From NCBI GenBank assembly GCA_030427485.1, contig JAUICG010000038.1:1-43595 (forward strand): a stretch of 43,595 nucleotides of DNA, in the 5' to 3' direction. This DNA comes from Gammaproteobacteria bacterium (GTDB lineage Bacteria > Pseudomonadota > Gammaproteobacteria > Pseudomonadales > Halieaceae). Numbering within the stretch: position 1 is the stretch's first letter; the number at the start of each line of letters is the position of its first letter. Position numbers and translations under genes: made by a program. The notes under the pieces are model-generated. The model saw only the letters and a program-made list of their open reading frames with translations. It ran no database searches and was not told the DNA's origin. This document shows, piece by piece, positions 40,027 through 43,595 of the stretch.

Positions 40027-40704
40027 TTGCGATTTTCCCTGCCCTTCCTGATGTTGTTCTTGTTATTTTCCAATGCCGCCCCGGCACAGGATATTCGCTT
40101 CGTCAGCGGCGACCAGACTATCGCGCTGCGAGGCGGAGCCGGCGACGATTATCCTGTCGTGCACCGCGGAATCACGCCGGGTGTGTCCGTCATTGTCGCG
40201 CGCACCTCCGATGACGGCCTGTGGGCGGACATCACCACGGAAGCCGGCGATACCGGCTGGATTCCCACGGAGAAACTGGTGCTGGAGCTGGCCGCGCCAG
40301 ACCAGCCACCCGCCGCTGTGGTGACGCCTGATGATTCGGCCGAAGAAGCCGGGGCGGAACCGGCCGACATGGACCCCGCTGCAACTGACGCCGCGGCGGA
40401 GCTCGCGGACCAGATCAGGATTCGCGATGAACAGTTCAATGCGGTCGCCCAGGAACTCTACCGGCTGAAACGGGTGTCCGGCCAGGCCGAGCAGTTGGAT
40501 ATCGACAATCGCCGTTTGGTGGAAATGACCGAAAATCTGCGCTCCGAGGTGGAAATGCTGCAGGCGGAAAACCTCCGCCTGCACGACAAGGTCGAAAGCG
40601 AGGACTTTATGAACGGTGCGCTGGCGGTCCTGCTGGGTGTCGTCATCGCACTGGCGGCTCCGCGGCTCGTGCCGAAACGACGTAAAACTTCAAGCTGGGC
40701 GTAA
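40027..40704 (+). CDS. TIGR04211-type SH3 domain protein with coiled coil and C-terminal membrane anchor
   Basis: A 225-residue protein. The order is a signal peptide (1-20), a bacterial SH3 domain (about 21-87: VSGDQTIALRGGAGDDYPVVHRGITPGVSVIVARTSDDGLWADITTEAGDTGWIPTEKLVLEL) and an acidic linker. A coiled coil follows (about 128-190: IRIRDEQFNAVAQELYRLKR...LRSEVEMLQAENLRLHDKV), then a membrane helix (GALAVLLGVVIALAAPRLV) with a basic tail. The start is TTG, supported by GAGG 8 bases upstream and no ATG nearby. The layout is typical of the gammaproteobacterial family of unknown function. It is 13 bases upstream of the cyclophilin. Confidence 0.9.
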   Translation: MRFSLPFLMLFLLFSNAAPAQDIRFVSGDQTIALRGGAGDDYPVVHRGITPGVSVIVARTSDDGLWADITTEAGDTGWIPTEKLVLELAAPDQPPAAVVTPDDSAEEAGAEPADMDPAATDAAAELADQIRIRDEQFNAVAQELYRLKRVSGQAEQLDIDNRRLVEMTENLRSEVEMLQAENLRLHDKVESEDFMNGALAVLLGVVIALAAPRLVPKRRKTSSWA

Positions 40705-40717
40705 CAGGGAGAAAAAC

Positions 40718-41278
40718 ATGCGTATTCTATTGCTGTGCCTGTCGCTGCTGCTCCCCGCATTCGCCATTGCGGATGGACAGGCGGCAGATAATCCGCGGGT
40801 GCTCATCAAGACCAGTGAGGGCGATATCACGCTGCAATTGTTTGCAGACAAGGCGCCCGTCACGGTGGCCAATTTTCTCAGCTATGTGGACAGCGGCTTT
40901 TACAAAGGCACCATCTTTCATCGCGTGATTCCCAACTTCATGATCCAGGGCGGCGGTTTCACAGCAGACATGGTCGAAAAGAAAACGGCTGATCCCATCG
41001 TCAATGAATCGAAAAATCGCCTGCACAATACGCGGGGCACGATTGCGATGGCCCGCACCAGTGACCCGGATTCCGCCACCGCGCAGTTTTTCATCAACCA
41101 GCGCTCCAACCTGCGCCTGGACTGGGCGCCCGGGCAGGACGGCTACACCGTATTCGGCGAGGTGTTGCAGGGTATGGATATCGTGGACTTCATTGCCACC
41201 GCGCCTACCGGCAATGCGGGAGGCATGCAGAACGTACCGGTACAGGCCATTCTCATCGAAGATATTGTGCGCCAGTAG
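40718..41278 (+). CDS. Periplasmic peptidyl-prolyl cis-trans isomerase (cyclophilin)
   Basis: A 186-residue cyclophilin, PpiA-like. The signal peptide is LLLCLSLLLPAFAIADG. Core motifs are VLIKTSEGDITLQLFADKAPVTVANFLSYVDSGFYKGTIFHRVIPNFMIQGGGF (active-site Arg in FHRV, Gln in IQGG) and TIAMARTSDPDSATAQFFIN. YTVFGEVLQGMDIVDFI follows. GGGAG is 6 bases before the ATG. It acts in periplasmic protein folding. pdxJ starts five bases after its stop, so they are co-transcribed. Confidence 0.95.
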   Translation: MRILLLCLSLLLPAFAIADGQAADNPRVLIKTSEGDITLQLFADKAPVTVANFLSYVDSGFYKGTIFHRVIPNFMIQGGGFTADMVEKKTADPIVNESKNRLHNTRGTIAMARTSDPDSATAQFFINQRSNLRLDWAPGQDGYTVFGEVLQGMDIVDFIATAPTGNAGGMQNVPVQAILIEDIVRQ

Positions 41279-41283
41279 CCGAG

Positions 41284-42048
41284 ATGATCGCGCTCAGCGT
41301 CAACCTCAATAAGATCGCTCTGATCCGCAATTCCCGCGATACCACCAATCCGGATATCCCCTTGCACGCGCAGATGTGCATCGACGCCGGCGCCGACGGT
41401 ATCACGGTTCATCCGCGCCCGGACCAGCGGCATATCCGCGCGCGGGACTGTTTTGACCTCGCCGCGATGCTGCAGGTTGAATTCAATATCGAGGGCAACC
41501 CGATGACCGGGCCGCGGAAAAGCGAACGCGCCGGCGTGGAGGACTACCCGGGGTTCATGGAACTGGTGCGGGAGATTCGTCCCGCGCAATGCACCCTGGT
41601 GCCTGACAGCGACGGACAACTGACGTCCGATCACGGCTTTGATCTCAGGCGCGACGGCGACCGCGTGGCGCCGCTGGTGCAGGAATTGCAGGCGCTGGGA
41701 ATCCGCACCAGCCTGTTCATGGACCCCGACCCGGAGCAGATCCGCCTGGCGGCGCAGACGGGCACTGATCGCATCGAACTGTACACCGAGTCCTACGCCC
41801 GCGCATGCAAGTTGGGAACGGGTGTGGAAGCCGCATTCCAGCAGTTCGCGGATGCGGCGGAAATCGCTACGGACGAAGGGCTGGGGATCAATGCGGGCCA
41901 CGACCTCGACCTGCAAAACCTGCCGCGTTTCGCCACGCTCACGGGATTGCTGGAGGTCTCCATCGGCCACCACCTCACGGTGGACGCTATCCGCATGGGG
42001 CTGGCGGCGACGGTGGCCGCCTACCAACGCGCACTGGGGAAACACTGA
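41284..42048 (+). CDS. pdxJ: Pyridoxine 5'-phosphate synthase
   Basis: A 254-residue PdxJ that condenses 1-deoxyxylulose-5-phosphate with 3-amino-1-hydroxyacetone phosphate to pyridoxine 5'-phosphate. The signatures are LSVNLNKIALIRNSR, AGADGITVHPRPDQRHIR, FNIEGNP, CTLVPD, GIRTSLFMDPDPEQI, IELYTESYA, GLGINAGHDLDLQNL and LLEVSIGHHLTVDAIRMGL. NLNKIALIRNSR is the long-loop variant found beside the classical NxxxxATLRxAR form. The ribosome site is poor, so translation may be coupled to the preceding cyclophilin. The usual partner acpS does not follow. Confidence 0.97.
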   Translation: MIALSVNLNKIALIRNSRDTTNPDIPLHAQMCIDAGADGITVHPRPDQRHIRARDCFDLAAMLQVEFNIEGNPMTGPRKSERAGVEDYPGFMELVREIRPAQCTLVPDSDGQLTSDHGFDLRRDGDRVAPLVQELQALGIRTSLFMDPDPEQIRLAAQTGTDRIELYTESYARACKLGTGVEAAFQQFADAAEIATDEGLGINAGHDLDLQNLPRFATLTGLLEVSIGHHLTVDAIRMGLAATVAAYQRALGKH

Positions 42049-42581
42049 TGGATACACGCATAGCGGCAATGCTGGACAAGCAGGAGATTACAGAACTGGT
42101 CCACGCGTATTGCAATGCCGCGGACCGTCACGATCACGACAAGATGCGCACGCTGTACCACGAGGATGCCATCGATGATCACGGTGCTTTTTTCAAGGGC
42201 CTGGCCATGGCGTTTATCGACCAGTTGCCAGCCATACAGGAACCGATGCAGATACTGCACCACAACGTCACCACCGTGAACATCGCGCTGGACGGCGACT
42301 ATGCGGAGGGCGAGGTCTATGTGCTGGCGTTTCACCAGGTGCGTACCGACGACGGACCGGTCGACCTGCTAATCGGTGGACGCTATTTCGACAAGTATGA
42401 AAAGCGCGCGGGCAAGTGGAAATTCAGCCACCGCGCAGTCGTCGCGGACTGGGCCAACTGCAACAGCCCCTCGACGGTATGCCTGGACCACCCCATGATA
42501 GAGGGTTCCTATATCGGCAAACCCGGCCCCGCGGACCCCTCGTACGCGTTCTTTCGCCTGCTCAGGCGCGGGCAGCACTAA
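42048..42581 (+). CDS. SnoaL-like/NTF2-fold protein
   Basis: A 177-residue SnoaL-like domain protein of the nuclear-transport-factor-2 fold. DKQEITELVHAYCNAADRHDHDKMRTLYHEDAIDDHGAFFKG is the standard N-terminal helix pair. The beta-sheet has HHNVTTVNIALDGDYAEGEVYVLAFHQV, GGRYFDKYEKRAGKWKFSHRAVVADW. The D-R-H-D and W-H-type polar cavity residues are present, as in dehydratase or isomerase members. It starts one base inside the pdxJ stop (TGATG), with GGGG 8 bases upstream. The function is unassigned and no link to vitamin B6 is known to me. Confidence 0.9.
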   Translation: MDTRIAAMLDKQEITELVHAYCNAADRHDHDKMRTLYHEDAIDDHGAFFKGLAMAFIDQLPAIQEPMQILHHNVTTVNIALDGDYAEGEVYVLAFHQVRTDDGPVDLLIGGRYFDKYEKRAGKWKFSHRAVVADWANCNSPSTVCLDHPMIEGSYIGKPGPADPSYAFFRLLRRGQH

Positions 42582-42600
42582 CCGGTATCGCTCACCAGTT

Positions 42601-42632
42601 ACCTGCTGCGGAAACCGCACAGCGATGCAGGT
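42601..42632. terminator. Hairpin between convergent SnoaL-like and thioesterase genes
   Basis: ACCTGC (42601-42606) pairs with GCAGGT (42627-42632) around an inner stem TGCGG-AAA-CCGCA (42607-42619). It could serve both strands. There is no run of T on the plus side. Confidence 0.35.
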
Positions 42633-43021
42633 TAAAGGGCCGCAAGCCGTTCGCGCAACACGTCGGGAATACGGGCGGGAGACTTGCTCTCGAGGCCGAG
42701 GTGCACCAGCACAGCCTTGCCACGTACCGTCTGCCGCCCGCCCTGCCACATCTCACAGTGCACGGTGAATGAACTGTTGCCTATGCTGGCCTCAACAACC
42801 TTGCCGGTGACATCACTGCCGTAGAAGGTCTCACCCAGAAAATCGATCTGCACCGAGGCCAGTATCCAGCTCCTCACGCTGCCCTCGATGCCATCCGCCA
42901 GCGACTCGAGAAAGCGCATGCGGATGACCTCGAACCAGGCGGCGATGGTGGCGTTGTTGATGTGGCCCAGTGCGTCGGTTTCGTAGAGGCGTGGGCTGAT
43001 GGTTATGGCGAATTCTTTCAA
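42632..43021 (-). CDS. Acyl-CoA thioesterase, 4HBT/hotdog family
   Basis: A 129-residue hotdog-fold thioesterase of the YbgC/FadM sort. The signature RLYETDALGHINNATIAAWFEVIRMRFLESL carries the catalytic aspartate and the following helix. SWILASVQIDFLGETFYGSDVTGKVVEASIGNSSFTVHCEMWQGG forms the sheet. The start is TTG at 43021 (LKEFAITISPRLYETDALGH), supported by CAGGAG 10 bases upstream and the usual family length. The frame runs on upstream through the foldback element, which is not coding. Substrate specificity is unknown. Confidence 0.92.
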   Translation of the reverse strand: MKEFAITISPRLYETDALGHINNATIAAWFEVIRMRFLESLADGIEGSVRSWILASVQIDFLGETFYGSDVTGKVVEASIGNSSFTVHCEMWQGGRQTVRGKAVLVHLGLESKSPARIPDVLRERLAAL

Positions 43022-43056
43022 GTATTCTGATCTCCTGGGTTGTGTGCCAGCTCGCC

Positions 43057-43269
43057 GGTTCCGCAAGTGGCAGGGGCTCTCTTGTGGAACGGGCGTGAGT
43101 TTTCCCGTGTTTTCGGCTGCTGCGCAACTCGACCATTTTTTCGCTGCGCGAAAAAATTGGGACTCGGACAGTGCTCCGGTATGCCGGACCAGCAGACAGC
43201 CTCCGAAAACACGGGAAAACTCAAAGCGCGCCCTATAACCACAAGAGAGCCCCTGCCACTTGCGGAACC
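43057..43269. repeat. 213-bp foldback element (nested inverted repeats), MITE-like
   Basis: A perfect 31-base inverted repeat forms the ends (43057-43087 with 43239-43269). Inside it are a short 5-base pairing (43091-43095 with 43229-43233), a perfect 20-base repeat (43097-43116 with 43203-43222) and a central hairpin ATTTTTTCGC-TGC-GCGAAAAAAT (43135-43157). A small hairpin TCCGG-TATG-CCGGA (43175-43188) is also present. Directly outside are CAGCTCGCC (43048-43056) and CAGCTCTCC (43273-43281), an 8-of-9 direct repeat that looks like an eroded target duplication. It occupies the divergent gap 43022-43402 between the thioesterase and dusC. No transposase is present. Confidence 0.85.
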
Positions 43270-43365
43270 TCACAGCTCTCCAAGCGGTGAAGTCCAATCA
43301 ATGGGCTTAGTTCGTGGCCATACCCTGCAATAAATCTCCCGCTACATCAAGCAGGCATTCAAAAG

Positions 43366-43371
43366 TATAAT
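43366..43371 (+). promoter_or_regulatory. dusC promoter -10
   Basis: A consensus TATAAT at 43366-43371, 31 bases before the dusC ATG, after the foldback element. The -35 (TACATC at 43343-43348, 17-base spacing) is weak. Transcription would start near 43378. Confidence 0.45.
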
Positions 43372-43402
43372 GCGCCCGCACACACAACGACCGGACATCC
43401 CG

Positions 43403-43595
43403 ATGCGCCTGATGCTCGCCCCGATGGAGGGCGTAATCGACCACACCATGCGCGAGTTGCTCACCTCCCTGGGCGGCGTGGATCGCTGCGTCACGGAATT
43501 TGTCCGCGTGACCGAGCGGCTGTTGCCACCGCGCGTGTTCCACCGCTTCTGCCCCGAACTGGCCACGGGCGGGCATACCGCATCAGGCGTGCCGG
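43403..43595 (+). CDS. dusC: tRNA-dihydrouridine(16) synthase DusC, 5' part only
   Basis: 64 codons are visible before the window ends. MRLMLAPMEGVIDHTMRELLTSLGG is the flavin-binding opening of Dus enzymes, and CVTEFVRVTERLLPPRVFHRFCPEL is specific to the DusC group, which reduces U16 in tRNA with FMN and NADPH. There is no strong ribosome site before the ATG. It is divergent from the thioesterase across the foldback element. Confidence 0.88.
   Translation, partial: MRLMLAPMEGVIDHTMRELLTSLGGVDRCVTEFVRVTERLLPPRVFHRFCPELATGGHTASGVP

Noticed and set aside
41805..42581. SnoaL-like protein with an 81-residue N-terminal extension
   Set aside because: The extension reads pdxJ in another frame; the ATG overlapping the pdxJ stop has a ribosome site and the standard domain start.
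42632..43297. Thioesterase frame extended to 221 residues
   Set aside because: The extra N-terminus is translated foldback element; the family length and CAGGAG favour TTG at 43021.

Overview
The window looks like part of a GC-rich marine-type gammaproteobacterial chromosome, with Halieaceae/Cellvibrionales relatives the most likely. The clues are the core gene blocks scpA-scpB-rluB, rnmA-yciO, yciB-yciI and pdxJ, a TIGR04211-type SH3 protein, a PEP-CTERM protein behind a sigma-54-like promoter, and a TonB receptor/TetR-rich accessory region. Family calls come from reading motifs by eye; no database search was possible.

Positions 1-29765 are an accessory catabolic region in two arms. In arm A (1-17715), a divergent point at 12896-13041 separates a long reverse-strand series from a forward series. 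The reverse series is a DUF1592-family one-haem protein, a DUF1552 Tat protein, a CE15-like esterase lipoprotein, a secreted unknown protein, a two-subunit molybdenum hydroxylase, a TonB-dependent receptor and an alpha/beta-hydrolase lipoprotein cut by the window edge. The forward series is a TetR regulator, a second copy of the same secreted unknown protein, an SDR dehydrogenase and a beta-propeller lipoprotein. In arm B (17776-29765, reverse) a probable operon reads 2Fe-2S ferredoxin, cytochrome P450, GH106 alpha-L-rhamnosidase, ThuA-like protein, PQQ dehydrogenase, Kelch Tat protein and HSL-type esterase, followed by a small membrane protein. It starts from a strong promoter whose -10 lies inside a palindrome, facing a divergent TetR gene.

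Taken together the accessory genes suggest outer-membrane uptake, then deglycosylation and ester cleavage, then periplasmic and cytoplasmic oxidation of a rhamnose-bearing and probably esterified or methylated compound. The substrate is unknown. The least explained parts are the paralogous six-cysteine secreted family, the DUF1592/DUF1552 pair and the coupling of a P450/ferredoxin pair to a rhamnosidase.

Positions 29868-43595 are mainly core genes: rluB, scpB and scpA (reverse), tRNA-Arg(TCG), a membrane protein, a PEP-CTERM protein, a 7TM-DISM diguanylate cyclase, a GNAT acetyltransferase, yciO and rnmA (reverse), yciB and yciI (forward), an SH3 protein, a cyclophilin, pdxJ, a SnoaL-like protein, an acyl-CoA thioesterase (reverse) and the start of dusC (forward). 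Between the thioesterase and dusC lies a 213-bp foldback element with a perfect 31-bp outer inverted repeat, an inner 20-bp repeat and near-identical 9-bp flanking direct repeats. It resembles a MITE or a structured RNA and is the clearest unexplained DNA structure in the window.
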